Shown here piece by piece: positions 45,473 to 56,978 of a stretch of 64,000 nucleotides of DNA; the first letter of the stretch is position 1; every line of letters starts with the position of its first letter. The translations under genes and the position numbers were made by a program. The stretch comes from Aldrovandia affinis (lineage: Eukaryota; Chordata; Actinopteri; Notacanthiformes; Halosauridae), in NCBI GenBank assembly GCA_029706075.1, contig JAINUG010000485.1, positions 124,001 through 188,000 of the forward strand. The letters are read 5' to 3'. The notes under the pieces are model-generated. The model did no database searches, was not told where the DNA came from, and saw only the letters and a program-made list of their open reading frames with translations.

Positions 45473-46258
45473 GTGTAGATTAAAAACATATCTTTTCAGC
45501 CTAGCCTACTGCCAAACATAGTCTAGGTGGAGAGATGGAGAAGGCCGTGCCTTAGTGTCTTATGGAGTGAGAAACTTTCCATACTGTCACCTCCTCAATG
45601 TGTTACCACCACTGTTATGCTGGTTATCCTTGATCAGGTGTGGATTGTTTGGAACTCTCTCATGGCTGCGTGTTTTCTCTGTCCCTCTCCTAATAGGTAT
45701 GTTGCCATAGCTTACACCTGTTGGGGCTATCTGTATATTTCCTATGCTTGTGCTCCCCTGCTCTTACATAATGCTACTGGCTATAGCACTGCTTTTTTTT
45801 TCTGACTGCATGTTCTCTTCTCTGCCTCGGCCTCTGACTCGGGGCACCTGCCCCGAGCCCTAGATCCTGCGAGAAGTGTGAGCTGCCTCCATCAACCCTC
45901 ACCCCCACGCCAACTCCAGTTCCTGGATCTGGACCCTCTCTGCGTGGTTTAGCCCCCCCCCGCTGACTACCTAACTCAGGAGGGGCAAAGTCTTTCAGCC
46001 CTGAGCCACCTTGGACTGACCATGACATGGTCTTTTTTGGACATACCCTGTGCCGGCCAGAAGAGGATGGGCTCCCACCCTTTTTAGTCTGGTTCCTCCC
46101 AAGGTTTCTCCCTACCAAGGGAGTTTTTCCTTGCCACTGTTGCCTTTAGGCTTGCTTTTGGGGGGGTCTAGGCCTGGGTTCCCCCTCTGTTAAGCGTTTT
46201 GTGACAATTCTATTGTGAAAAGCGCTATACAAATAAACTTGATTTGATTTGATTTGAT

Positions 46259-46482
46259 AAAGAATTGGATGACAGTAAATGTCCTGCTTTTAAATTCAGA
46301 TAAAACAGAGATGATGGTTTTGGGCCCCCAAAAATTAAGGAACAAGTTGGATCTGCAGTTAAATGCAGATCATTGCATAGTTACATCAAGTCTAATGGTT
46401 AAGAACCTTGGTTTTATTATTGATCAGGACCTTACATTTGACACTCATATTAAAAACACTTCCAGAGTAGCTTTTAATGTTT
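46259..46482 (+). mobile_element. LINE-A internal fragment
   Basis: It directly abuts the LINE-A' tail and repeats the RT segment [19 protein letters not shown] through NTSRVAF (matches 44758-44985), then ends. No tail of its own. It may be a scrap of an older copy into which LINE-A' was inserted, or a rearrangement product. Confidence 0.8.
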
Positions 46483-46915
46483 GACGCCTAAATTATAGAA
46501 AAGATTACATTGTAAAATAAATGTTGTCTTTACAAACTAAACACTCTGGCGACAACTGTGGTATTATGTTGATCAATTATGAGACCATTCCTGTCTCTAC
46601 ATCTAGCGATGACTACTTTAGATCATTATGCAGAATAGCGCTCCCAATTTCCCAGAGTCTATTACTTAAACCATGCATGTGAGGTCTCTCATACTTAACA
46701 GATATCAATAATCTGTTATGTTCTAAACATTTCAAAATGTCAAAAAATGTATTTCTGATGGGAAAATAAAATATGTTAGTTTTATGTTATTTAAACCTTG
46801 TGATATGTTAGAAAGGTATTTCTGTCCCGTGTGTTCGCGGGTCAATTTTGACCCATGATTTAACTCAGTCCAAAACATGAAAAAACAATGACTATCATCC
46901 AATATTGTTTTTACT
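46483..46915. other. AT-rich DNA, no gene seen
   Basis: Contains a small palindrome gggtcaattttgaccc at 46840-46855, of the kind found at ends of some DNA transposons, but no partner end was found. Confidence 0.4.
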
Positions 46916-46916
46916 A

Positions 46917-47137
46917 CATTACATTACAGGCGTTTAGCAGACGCTCTTATCCAGAGCGACTTACACAGTTTACATTTCTTTACAATCCATTTATACAGCT
47001 GGATATTTTACTGAAGCAATTCAGGTTAAGTACCTTGCTCAAGGGTACAACGGCAGTGTCCCACCTGGGGATTGAACCTGCAACCTTAACATTACAAGCC
47101 CAGCTCCCTAACCATTATACCACACTGCCTGTGGTAT
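46917..47137 (-). mobile_element. tRNA-derived V-SINE-like element, minus strand
   Basis: On the minus strand: A-box-like gtggtataatggttaggg, B-box-like ggttgcaggttcaatcccc, a core gtacccttgagcaaggtac and a stretch ttcagtaaaatatccagctg. It ends ctctggataagagcgtctgc and (TGTAA)n. The LINE-type tail is shared with the L2 elements of this window. Confidence 0.82.
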
Positions 47138-47260
47138 AACATCATAACTAACTTATTATGCATTCATAACCATATAATCCTGTTGTAATTTTATTTTATG
47201 GCTCCAAGGCCCCAAGACACATTATTTCAATGCACTGCTGGGTCCTGAACCCGATTCCCG

Positions 47261-47640
47261 GACCCGAACACCAAAGCATACACTTTTTTTTAGAGAGACC
47301 TTCAGAATTGTCTAAAATGGTCAAAATCTGTTTTGTAGTGTTTATATAGCTGTTGTGGAGGATATGATGAAACCTTGTTACAAAAAAAACAACTAGATGG
47401 TAGTTATTATATAATTTTAACTTGAAACGGGTGATGGCGGACCCGAATACCAAAGCATACACGTTTTTTTTAGAGAGACCTTCAGAATTGTCAAAAATAG
47501 TCAAAATCTGTTTTGTAGTGTTTATGTAGCTTTTGTGGAGGATATCATGAAGCCTTATTCCCCAAAAAAACTAGATGGTAGTTATTATATAATTTTCAAC
47601 TTGAAACGGGTCATGCCGGACCCTAACATAACACAAGGAA
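47261..47640. repeat. Tandem repeat with 179-bp period
   Basis: Units 47261-47439 and 47440-47618, with the beginning of a third. Each contains accaaagcatacac, agagagaccttcagaattgt and tagatggtagttattatat. The units differ by scattered substitutions and small indels. Confidence 0.9.
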
Positions 47641-47789
47641 AAATAACAATTGGCTTGCTAGTAATGTATCAAGAGCAGGGGCGTAGCACACAATTCTGGG
47701 CCCTATACATATGCAGTCTTGTAGGCCCCCTTCTCCTCTTGATCCATGACTCTCATGAATCTTTAGAATTTTTTTCATTGAATCAACAA

Positions 47790-48089
47790 CTATACACATG
47801 AATCTGTAGTGGTTATTAGGGTAATCGCTAATGAACTGCTTATACCACATTTAAACAAATAATTAGTAAGATTAGTAAGATTCTCTGGCCATAGTCCTGG
47901 ATCCTCTGGCAAATACCCTTCTGCATTCCCCTCACTTTTTTCCACTTCCTCCTCTGTCTTCTCCTCATCCTTCTCACTACCCTCAGAGCAACCTTCATTT
48001 TCCTTGCTCTCTTCACCTCCATCATCCTCTTCACTAGTCCTACTGCTACTCTCTGCCTCTTCTTCCTGCTCACTCTCTACCTCGATCAC
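47790..48089 (-). pseudogene. Possible hAT transposase N-terminal fragment (acidic leader)
   Basis: The minus strand encodes a Glu/Ser-rich stretch (about 58 residues) followed by PEDPGLWPENLTN. A DPxLWP motif after an acidic leader occurs at the start of some hAT transposases. Nearby at 47679 CAGGGGCGTAGCAC followed by tgggccc resembles a hAT end. The evidence is weak and the acidic run may simply be simple sequence. Confidence 0.3.
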
Positions 48090-48304
48090 ATCTTCTTCCT
48101 GCTCACTCTGCTACAAGGACAGGCCCCTCTACAAGCATGAAGCATACAGGATTGATATTAGCCTCTTAACCTGCTTATAATATACAATGAAACAGGCTAC
48201 AGGCTAGATTCTGCTTAATTTACCAGCTAGCTACATTAGCTTGTCTTGTTATAGAACTGGATCAAATGAGTCTTCAAAAACAAAGTTTCAATGCATTTCA
48301 CCAT

Positions 48305-48457
48305 CACCAGTAGTATGTTTGCCCGCATTTGCGATTGCTTTCAGCCAGTAGCGAGAGTGAAACTGAAATGAGATTAATCGCGATTTAAAAAATGAACGCA
48401 GCGTTATCCATTTGAAATTAATCGCATGCGTTAACGTGTTAACGTTGACAGCCCTAG
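48305..48457. mobile_element. hAT-like MITE terminal fragment
   Basis: The segment gattaatcgcgattt ... ttaatcgcatgcgttaacg ... ttgacagccctag is a familiar fish repeat end (CTAGGGCTGTCAAC on the other strand). The opposite end was not located. Confidence 0.4.
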
Positions 48458-49560
48458 TTCAATTGAAACAACGTACCGATATTACCTTAAACCACTCTTA
48501 AACAGTGTTAGCAAGTTGCTTACCTTTCTTTTGAAATAAATTAGTGAGCAGTTGTTTTCCCTCAGTTTGCCTTTTTTCTCTTTCTTTTCTTTTTTTGATA
48601 CCCGACTACACTTTCTTCTGGAAAGACATGATTGACTGAAACTTGCGGGCTCCAGCATCAGCACCAGTCAGCGTGATTAGCCGTGTTTGGTGACGAATCT
48701 TAGTGTAGGTATATAATATATAATAGATTTTTTTTGGAGATGTTATAAATCTAGCCTGAAGATAGAGACCCACCAGATAGACCCTGAAAATACCTTTAAT
48801 TTGATACCTTATTCACTCTCATATCTTAGGTTTTAAGGAAGTTATGGTAATTTTTACACTCGGAAATGTGCATATTGAACCCTATTCTTTTTCAATGATC
48901 TTGAAACAAAAGCTGTGATTCAATAACATAAATGCCCATAACTTTCTTAAAAATAAAGATAATTGCATGACATTTTCAGTAATTACAGATTGAAGCATTC
49001 TAAAAAAGATATGATATATCTTAATTTGAATTATCTGAAATTACATTACATAATCAATTAATTACATAATTACATGTTGCGCAGACGTCGCGACACGGCA
49101 AAAACCACGGCAGGCAGTGAGTATTTGGGCAAAGATATCTCACATTCCGGGTTAAAAAATATCACATTTCGCATCGACAGATTTCAATGAAATTTCACCA
49201 GAAACAAGATAAATTAATGTCCTGGATACCTTTTATTTAATCCTGAACTTGCGATATATCATTTTGAAAGCACTAAACACGAGTCTGACTCTGAAGTGTA
49301 GCATATGACCAAACCGTCCAATGTTTAATCAAATTTCGGAAACAAGATGGAGGATCGAGTTTTCAACTACGTTATATCGCAGACATATGGTGAAAAAAAA
49401 CCAGACAGCCCTTGAAAAGCCTGCATTTTTGGAGTACGGCCATAGTCTCTCGTAATCGCTCGCACAGGGACACAGGCACATCTAGACCACCACTGCGCAC
49501 AGGAATTGTAACATACCTACTTAGTGCAGGGGGCGGACTAAACCATTTGCGCTTTTGAGA
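48458..49560. other. AT-rich DNA, no gene seen
   Basis: No recognisable element. The minus ORFs at 48482-48664 and 49372-49593 are short and without family signal. Confidence 0.4.
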
Positions 49561-50340
49561 AGGGTAATTGCTGCAATGTGGCCCGAGAAGCACAGCTGGG
49601 TCACTCCAAGACAGACTGGGACAGAGACACTATGGAGCCTTCCATGGTGATTGACGCATCAAACATCGGGGAGCCCTTCGCTGGGAGGAAGAGCAGCTCT
49701 GTCTTCCCCAGGTTCAAATTCAGATGGTGGGTGGACATCCATGCGGAGATGTCAGCCAGGCATGCAGAGATCCATACCAGGACCTTGGTCTCAGATGGAG
49801 AGAAGGAGAGAAAGAGTTGAGTGTCATAAGCATAACAGTGATAGGAAAAACCATGAGTAGAGATAACAGAACCAAGTGACTTTGTGTACAGGAAGAATAG
49901 GACGGGGCCTAGCACCGAGCCCTGCGGGACTCCGGTAGAGAGGGTGTGGGGAGAAGAGAGGGATCCTCTCCAAGCCACTTGGTAGGACCAGTCAGCCAGG
50001 TAGGACTTGAACCATGTCCATGCAGATCCAGAGATTCCCATCTTGACGAGAGATGAGAGTAGGGTCTGGTGGTCCACGGTGTCGAATGCAGCTGACAGGT
50101 CGAGGAGGAGGAGGACAGAGCTAAGGGATTGGGACTTAGCCACATGGAAAGTAGGGTGAATAATGCTTCCTCAGCAGGTAGCTGAGAGAAGGCATCAGTA
50201 GGGGGAAGGGCAGATAGAACAGTAGCTGACAGGGCAGAGGGGGAGAGAGAGTGGAGGTTGCGATGGACAAGGACAGTGGGGGCAGGTGAAGATGGTTTAG
50301 GTGCAGAGGGGAGGGGGAGGAAGAAAGTTTTTGTTAACTT
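49561..50340 (-). pseudogene. L2-type LINE RT fragment, minus strand
   Basis: ORF 49601-50143 carries [40 protein letters not shown] and [18 protein letters not shown]. The catalytic box reads HCYAYDTQLF, so the second-position Asp of YADD is changed to Tyr. ORF 49909-50361 holds the upstream linker (APTVLVHRNLHSLSPSALSA) in another frame, with internal deletion. Neither a tail nor a 5' leader is attached. Inactive relic of the LINE-C family. Confidence 0.85.
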
Positions 50341-50659
50341 GATGATCGCTGAGTTTGCCAAACTGTGTTTGTGAAGAAAAAATAAATGAACACAAGTTGT
50401 ACGTTTACAAGATCACATTACAGACATTGTTGATTGAATCCAAGTTTAAATCCTAAGGCACCCAAAATACCATACTTTCAATTATCTACAATCATTGCCT
50501 TTGCATTTACATTCAATCTGACCACTTTCCTCAAAAGATAGAGATCATAACATTTTAGTTTTTTATAGCCATCACCCAATGTGAGGATCTGTTGCATAAA
50601 ATTTTGGTCTGAAATGCATATTTGGTTGATACCAACTTAATCATAACTGCAGCATTGGG

Positions 50660-50752
50660 GAAATGTCCATCTTGTAAGTCACTCTGGATAAGAGTCTGCT
50701 AAATGCTTAAAATGTCAAATGTAATGTAAATGTAAATGTAAATGCTAATGCA
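50660..50752 (+). mobile_element. L2-type LINE 3' tail fragment
   Basis: Contains cttgtaagtcactctggata agag-tctgctaaatgc followed by (AAATGT)n, the L2 family 3' end, without attached coding sequence. Confidence 0.75.
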
Positions 50753-50931
50753 ACAAGAGATTGTATTTAGTAACCTATGCTTCTGATGCACATCAAATTG
50801 CAGCAGACAGATTGTGGCATCCCAGAAAAAACACTGTATTTGCACTCAAATATATATAAATAATAATTTAAATAATACAATAATTTGTTTAACTGAACTG
50901 TCCGATATGCTTGTTTACTTGAAGAAAATTC

Positions 50932-51122
50932 AAATTGCTGTCTGTGTCAGCAGTGTCGCATGTTGATGGAGACATGTTGATGGTTTGGGTTTTGATGTAA
51001 TCCAGTGTGCTCTTTGGGAAAAGGTCTAGTAAACATGTCTGTTGTCATCTTCAGCACATGGTATACAGGCTCAGTCACCTGTCAGTAGTCAGTATTCCTT
51101 TCCTGATTACATTTTTACATTT
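50932..51122 (+). repeat. Inverted duplicated segment, left arm
   Basis: The sequence from aaattgctgtctgtgtcagc to acatttttacattt recurs as reverse complement at 54601-54767 with very few substitutions. The left arm has about 24 extra bases (agcacatggtatacaggctc and neighbours). Both arms abut L2-type LINE sequence at the same base. Confidence 0.88.
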
Positions 51123-51471
51123 ACACTTTAAGCATTTAGCAGATGCTCATGCTTATCCAGAGTGACTTACAAGATGTGCATTAATACATGGTAAGAACAA
51201 ACATAGTTTGTGCAAGAGATCAGTGCAGTAATACAGTGATAGACATTGTTGTAGGCAGCTGCATACCATACCTGTAATAATGGGAAGGAAAAGGTTATTA
51301 TTATAATTTTAGTTTTTTAGAGGAAGGTTTAAACAAAAAGCAGTAATAAACATGTAGGCAGTGGTGAGGACAATTGGCTAGATGTACAGAATTCAGTGGT
51401 AGTGCAGTCTGGAAAGGTGGGTTTTGAGTCTCTTGCGGAAGATCCCAAGTGATTTTACGGTCGGACAGACA
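51121..51471 (-). mobile_element. L2-type LINE 3' end, minus strand
   Basis: Minus-strand 3' UTR and tail (tttaagcatttagcagatgctc ... ccagagtgacttac). It extends back to the LPQETQNPPFQTALPLNSVH coding end near 51430, where a SINE is inserted. Confidence 0.8.
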
Positions 51472-51584
51472 TGTGGCTCTCTGTGGCTCAGTTGGTAGAG
51501 CACAGCATTGGCAACGCTTAGGTTGTGGGTTCAATCCCCACTGGGGCCACAAAAATGTATGCATTCACTACTGTAAGTCGCTTT

Positions 51585-54242
51585 AATAATAATAATAATA
51601 ATACATTTTATTTGTTATGCGCCTTTCAAGAAACCCAAGGTCGCAGTACAGTGGGAGGAGTAGATAAAAGTTACATAAAACATACATTTAAGCAGATACA
51701 AGCACAACAGAACGGAGACAACACAGGAACCACAGAAACTAAACAAAGGTTTTAGAAAACAGATGGGTTTTGAGGGCGGCTTTGAAACTGTCCAGGGTTG
51801 GGGCTTGGCAAATCTCTATGGGGAGAGAGTTCCAGAGGGTGGGTGCTGCCACACTGTAGGCTCTGTCCCCAAAGGTTCGCTCGTCTGGTGCGGGGGTGGA
51901 GAGCAGACCCGTGTCCGAGGACCGCAATCTCCGAGATGGAGTTTGATGGTGGAGAAGGTCAGACAGGTACTGGGGGGCGAGGGCATGGAGGGATTTGTAG
52001 GTGAGGAGGAGGAGTTTGTATGAAATGCGAGACTTGACCGGAAGCCAGTGGAGTCGGATGAGAGTGGGGGTGATGTGCTGCCAGGGCTTGGTGCGGGTGA
52101 GAACCCGGGCAGCTGAGTTCTGCACGTACTGGAGCCTGTCCAGGGCTTTAGTCCAGACGGGAGGTAATGAAGGCATGGATGAGGGTCTCCGTGATGGAGT
52201 CTGAGAGTGACGGCCGGAGTCTGGAGATGTTCTTAAGGTGGAAGAAGGCAGATTTGGTCATGGATTTGATGTGTGACTGAAAAGAGAGGGTGGAGTCCAG
52301 AATGACACCCAGGTTGCGGACTTCGGGAGATGCTGAGATGGAGCAGCCGTCAACCTGGAGAAGGAAATCTCCAACCTTCCGGAGCAGTGCCTTGGGTGCC
52401 ACAACCATGAGCTCCGTTTTTGCTGTTGAGTTTGAGTAGGTTGGATGACATCCATATTTGTATTTCATGTAGGCAGTTGATAAGAGACTGTGGGGGGAGC
52501 TGAGTGGATGATGAAGTGCTGAGATACAGTTGAGTGTCATCAGCGTAGCAGTGGAAGTTGAGACCATGGTGGCGGATGATCTGACCGAGGGGAGCATGTA
52601 AATAGTGAAGAGGAGGGGTCCAAGCACCGAGCCTTGAGGAACACCATGGTTGACTTGGGCCGGGAGGAACTGGAGCCATTGATGGTGACAAACTGTTTCC
52701 TGTTGGAGAGATATGACTGGAACCAGGAGAGGGCTGTACTGGTGAGGCCTAGGTGGTCGGATAGGCGGTTGAGGAGGATAGAGTGGGAGACTGTGTCAAA
52801 GGCTGCTGAGAGGTCCAGGAGGATGAGTAAACTGATGTGGCCAGAGTCAGCAGCAATGAGGAGATCGTTGGTGATCTTAATGAGGGCGGTCTCCGTGCTG
52901 TGGTGTGTTCTGAAGCCAGATTGGAGGGTCTCATAGAGCTCATGGTTGGACATATGCTGATGGAGTTGGGCGGCAACTGCTCTTTCCAGGATTTTGCTGA
53001 GGAAAGGAAGGTTGGAGATTGGCCGGTAGTTGTTGAGGTCATCAGGGTCCAAACCAGGCTTTTTGAGGATAGGGGTAACTGAGGCTGTTTTGAAGCTGGT
53101 GGGGACTGTGCCAGATTGTAGTGAGGAGTTGATGATGTCCACCATGAGGGGGCAGAAGGTCGGTAGGCAGGCCTTGACGAGAGCTGTGGGCATGGGGTCC
53201 AGAGAACAGGTGGAGGCCTTAGCCTTGGTGGTCAACTCGGTGACTTGGAGAGCATCCACCAGGGAGAAGGAGGAGAGGCAGCATTGAGGCCGGTGTGCCG
53301 CTGGGGGGGCGCTACCCTGCGGCTGAGCTGTGTGTGGGGGGGGAGGAGCAGGCGCCAGAAGCTGCTGATGGATGGAGTCCACTTTCGTCTGGAAGAAGTC
53401 CAGGAACTTGGAGCAGAGCTCAGTGGCACCTGCGGGGTGAGGGGCGTCAGGGGGGCGGAGTAAGCGGTTGATGGTGCTGAACAATGTTCTAGGATGATTT
53501 TGCTGGGAGTCAATGAGAGTGGAGTAATATTGGGTCTTGGTCTGAGAGAGAGCTTCCTTGTAGGACCTCACATGATCTTTGAAGGCCAGAAGGTGGACCG
53601 TGAGGCCAGTTCTTTTATAGAGCCTCTCCAGCTGGCGTCCAGAGGCCTTCATGGTGCGGAGTTCGGTGGTGAACCAGGGGGCAGGATGGGCGAAGGAGAC
53701 AGACCGGGTTTTAAGAGGGGCGAGAAAGTCAAGGCTGAGGGATAGGGCAGTGTTGTAGTGGGCCACCAGGCTTCCAGCACCGCGAGCAGGGACAGAGACG
53801 CCTCAGACCACGACAACGGTGGTGATGGAATGAAACCAGGGCACGATGAAGGGTCCAGAAGGGAGGATAGTCCTGGATAATCCTGGTGTCGTGTTCCTAG
53901 TAGCGTGGTATTCGGTAGTAAACAAGGCAGAGCTGATTGAAACTGCCGGCGGGTCGTTGCTAACGCTAGCTAGGTTTGTAGCTTGCCGGTGGAGAATAGC
54001 TGGACGACGGCTAGCAGCTAGCAACTACACAGCGGAGATGGTAAGTACATAAACATGAGGTTTGTAAACATAAACATTCTTCCAGTCTACAAACGGTGTT
54101 AGTAGCTTTAGATCAGAAGAGTAGGGACAGCGAAAAGACACGAAAAAGACACAAAAAAAGACACAAAAAAGCACAGATTGAGAAGCGACGAAAAGCACGC
54201 CAGCGTCCTCTCAAACCAGAACCATGGCAACCGTTAACATAA
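51585..54242 (-). mobile_element. LINE-X (CR1/L2-group), minus strand
   Basis: The 3' end is at the left with an (ATT)n tail and cgcataacaaataaaatgt on the minus strand. RT and C-terminal coding run to 53766, and a leader-like sequence (53800-54200) lies at the 5' end. No endonuclease is visible between leader and RT, indicating an internal deletion. Confidence 0.8.
51745..53766 (-). pseudogene. LINE-X reverse transcriptase, frameshifted
   Basis: ORF 52540-53766 (408 codons) carries the linker [20 protein letters not shown] and RT blocks [54 protein letters not shown] and [21 protein letters not shown] frame break near 52660 disrupts the PQGS region. [18 protein letters not shown] continues in the frames of 52350-52691 and 52148-52627, then EVRNLGVILDSTLSF. 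The C-terminal block in 51739-52176 ends APTLDSFKAALKTHLFSKTF. YADD is intact; the frameshifts make it a pseudogene. Confidence 0.85.
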
Positions 54243-54297
54243 CATGGGGACCGTTATACTCTTTGGATAAAAGCGTCTGCTAAATGGCGTATATTAT

Positions 54298-54600
54298 GTG
54301 TCTGACCATTGCTTTCTGTCTTTCTCCCTCCCCCTCCCCTCTGTGCCTAAACCATCCTCACCTGCTCCCACTGTCCTTGTCCGTCGCAACCTCCGCTCTC
54401 TCTCCCCCGCTGCCCTGTCAGCTACTGTTCTATCTTCCCTTCACCCTACTGATGCCTTCTCTCACCTACCTGCTGAGGAGGCATCATCCACCCTACTTTC
54501 CTCTCTCTCCTCTTCCTTTGACTCACACTGTCCTCTATCCACTAAACCTTGCCGCTTCCGACCCCCTGCCCCCTGGCTAACCGACTCCATTCGGGCTAAC
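54298..54600 (+). pseudogene. L2-type LINE linker fragment, left half
   Basis: ORF 54298-54648 reads SDHCFLSFSLPLPSVPKPSS, then APTVLVRRNLRSLSPAAL and RFRPPAPWLTDSIRAN, i.e. the end of the endonuclease (SDH) and the linker towards the RT. It ends at 54600, where the inverted segment begins. The next part of the same coding region appears at 63234, so these are probably two halves of one LINE. Confidence 0.75.
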
Positions 54601-54767
54601 AAATGTAAAAATGTAATCAGGAAAGGAATACTGACTACTGACAGGTGAAGATGACAACAGATATGTTTACTAGACCTTTTCCCAAAGAGCACACTGGATT
54701 ACATCAAAACCCAAACCATCAACATGTCTCCATCAACATGTGACACTGCTGACACAGACAGCAATTT
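54601..54767 (-). repeat. Inverted duplicated segment, right arm
   Basis: Reverse complement of 50932-51122, beginning aaatgtaaaaatgtaatcag and ending acagcaattt. It separates the LINE half at 54298-54600 from the ERV. Confidence 0.88.
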
Positions 54768-54939
54768 TAAGGAAAGGAAAAAGATTTCCAAGGGTCCGAC
54801 GAAGGACAGTGACAGGAGGGATAAGAATAAAAGGGTGTGAGAGTCAAGGCTGCATAGGTATGCATGGAGCACGGGGGTTTCGAGCTGGGTGTAGGACTAT
54901 ATGCTGAGGGCAGTCGACGCCCTGGATGCAGGAGTTGCG

Positions 54940-55095
54940 TTGTAGGTGTTGGGTGTAGGGTTATACACCTGGACATAAGATTTGCATTGTATTTATTGAG
55001 CGTAGGGATCGTACACTTGTATTTATTGGGTGTATGGTAATACACCTGAATGCAGGATTTTGCATTGTATTTATTGAGCGTAAGTGTACACGGTA
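54940..55095. repeat. Short tandem duplication in the ERV leader
   Basis: The phrase gcattgtatttattgagcgt occurs at about 54982 and 55061, with a variant (tgtatttattgggtgtatgg) between, and tacacctg at 54965 and 55041. Confidence 0.7.
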
Positions 55096-55430
55096 GATGA
55101 ATAGCCAAGAGTGGGAGAATTTGGGTAAGGTGTTTTCAGATACTCCAGCACAGGCTACCAGATATTTTGTGCATTGTACTCGAGCAGGAAAAAAAGACAA
55201 TATTTGAATGCTTAAAAAGCGAGTGGCAAAAATGGCAAAAATGACACAAAAAAGAAAAGAAAAAAGAAGGCGAACGGGTATTTGAATTAGAGGTTACTAA
55301 AGTGGGATTAGGAATTAAAATAATAGAGAAAGATATGGTGATTAAATATATTGGAAATTTAAGAGAAGAGTCTGTGAAAGAGGAGCAAGTGATTATGGCA
55401 TCTCCTGTCGCAGAGCTAGGGAAATAATAT

Positions 55431-55649
55431 TTGTATAAAACAGAAATAGAAGAAATATCTAAAAATGGTCCGAAAAAACTAAAAAAGAATCCGGTTAAAT
55501 GGCCAAGGAAGGGAACATTTGATTTAACAGTGTGCAAAGAAATGGAGAGGGAAATTAAAGAAGCATGCGGATTAGGCAGGGGATTAGGCACCCCGAACCA
55601 AGTCTGCAACAGGCGGCGGCGGAATTGCAAAGTTCCGAGGGCACGTTAA
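55431..55649 (+). pseudogene. ERV gag-like fragment (N-terminal)
   Basis: The open stretch includes KLKKNPVKWPRKGTFDL and VCKEMEREIKEACGLGRGLG. The basic, Trp/Pro-containing segment followed by an amphipathic helix is plausible for a gag matrix region, and its position ahead of the zinc knuckle fits. The frame is broken on both sides. Assignment is from position more than sequence. Confidence 0.4.
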
Positions 55650-56390
55650 AGACGATTTTATAGTGCAGGGGAGAAGACTGAAGGCCCCCGTTTCTGATGA
55701 AGTATGAATGGACATACTGGCGTGGTACCGTCTAGTTGGCGTGGCTGTCGCATATACGTATGCAGGCAGTACGTGGTACGTGGATGACAGTCCACACCTA
55801 GCAGAGGGGCGTAAGAGACGACCTCTGTGAACAGGAAAGGCTGGTGAAAACGGTCAAAGTTTCTATACCCATAGCGAAGTGGGATAGGGATCAGACCGTC
55901 GGTTCCTAACCGGGTGGTTAACAGCCACTACAGGGTCCTGATTAGATGCAGGACTAGGGATCGCTATCGACTGGGTCACCGGATGGTCGGATCGCAGATG
56001 GCATTAAGACCATGAGAGATAGCCACCGCGTCCGGCTCAATGTACAGTCAGGCCACTATAAGCTGAAACCGAATGCGTTAGTAAGCGAGTAGTGCTTTCT
56101 GTGATCAGTATTTTTGAAAAGAAAATACTGGGAAGCAGAGAGGCTCAGGGTCCTTCACTCCGAGGAGTCAGGGAGGAAGGAATTCAGCAGAAAGGGATCC
56201 AGCCTGAAGCTGCACCCTGGAGAGAGACAGAGAGAAAGAGGGGGGCTTGAAGGATAAGTGAAGAGAAGGAATAGGTCAGAAACAATATAAGGAAAAAATA
56301 TATTATCATATGTGTTTGTGAACAATTGCGTCTGGGATTTACCTGGGGAGAATTTACAAAAGAAACTAAAAGTGGTGGAGTGTTTATTCT

Positions 56391-56550
56391 GAGTATGAGT
56401 GAATAAAAAATGAAGGTAATTACGCCTGAGTATGAGTGAATAAAAAATGAATGTGAGATGAATGTAATTGCGCCTGAGTATGAGTGAATAAAAAATGAAC
56501 GTGAGATGAATGCAATTGCGAATGAGTAAGAGTGAATAAAAAGTGTGAGG
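56391..56550. repeat. Minisatellite in the ERV gag region
   Basis: Four units containing gagtatgagtgaataaaaaa (positions about 56393, 56431, 56480, 56523), with spacers gaatgtgagatgaatgtaat in the middle ones. Unit length is 38-49 bp. Confidence 0.8.
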
Positions 56551-56978
56551 AAGGATTAAGAGCAACGGCCCGAGAGAAAAACCTGCAGTGTTATTTTTAT
56601 TTTTTCATTTGAGTGGCAGGATGGGCAACAAAGGGAGCAAGGCGTCGTGTCTCCCTGATCCGCTGTCTGGACCGGTGAAGGTGATGTACGATAAATGAGG
56701 AATGATGGCTTTAGAGCAGGTGCCCTTATGGCACAGAAGGATTTAAGTGTTTCCCTACTAACGGTACATTTAACACAGAAAAAACGTAGTCATTGCATTA
56801 GAATGTGGAAGGCATGAAGTAAAGTAAGAGATAAGGAAGTGATTAATTGGGATGTTGTTAGAAAGAGAGACAGAGAGTGTGAGAGAGGGAGACAGAGAAG
56901 CAGAGAGAAGAAGTGAATGTGGGAATAAAGCAGATAGAAACTATTAGATGAACTTGAACCCCCCCTTTTTCTGCGCCC

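Larger units (their letters stand above)
41016..46258 (+). mobile_element. LINE-A', best-preserved LINE-A copy
   Basis: An L2/CR1-group element with the end of ORF1, an APE-like endonuclease, a long RT reading frame and a 3' UTR ending in caaataaacttgatttgatttga. It is interrupted by an inverted L2-type LINE at 42589-43856. The exact 5' boundary is uncertain. Similarity to the LINE-A copy at 0.5-9.5 kb is very high over long runs, implying both are fairly young. Confidence 0.85.
51472..54297 (+). mobile_element. tRNA-derived SINE with L2-type tail, copy 2, split by LINE-X
   Basis: The head lies at 51472-51584: A box tgtggctcagttggtagagc, B box ggttgtgggttcaatcccc, then gggccacaaaaatgtatgca to gtaagtcgcttt. 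The tail ctttggataaaagcgtctgc and taaatggcgtat reappears at 54243-54280. Joining the two restores a SINE like those at 32068 and 59203, so LINE-X (51585-54242) was inserted inside it. The short repeat CTTT flanks the insertion. Confidence 0.72.
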
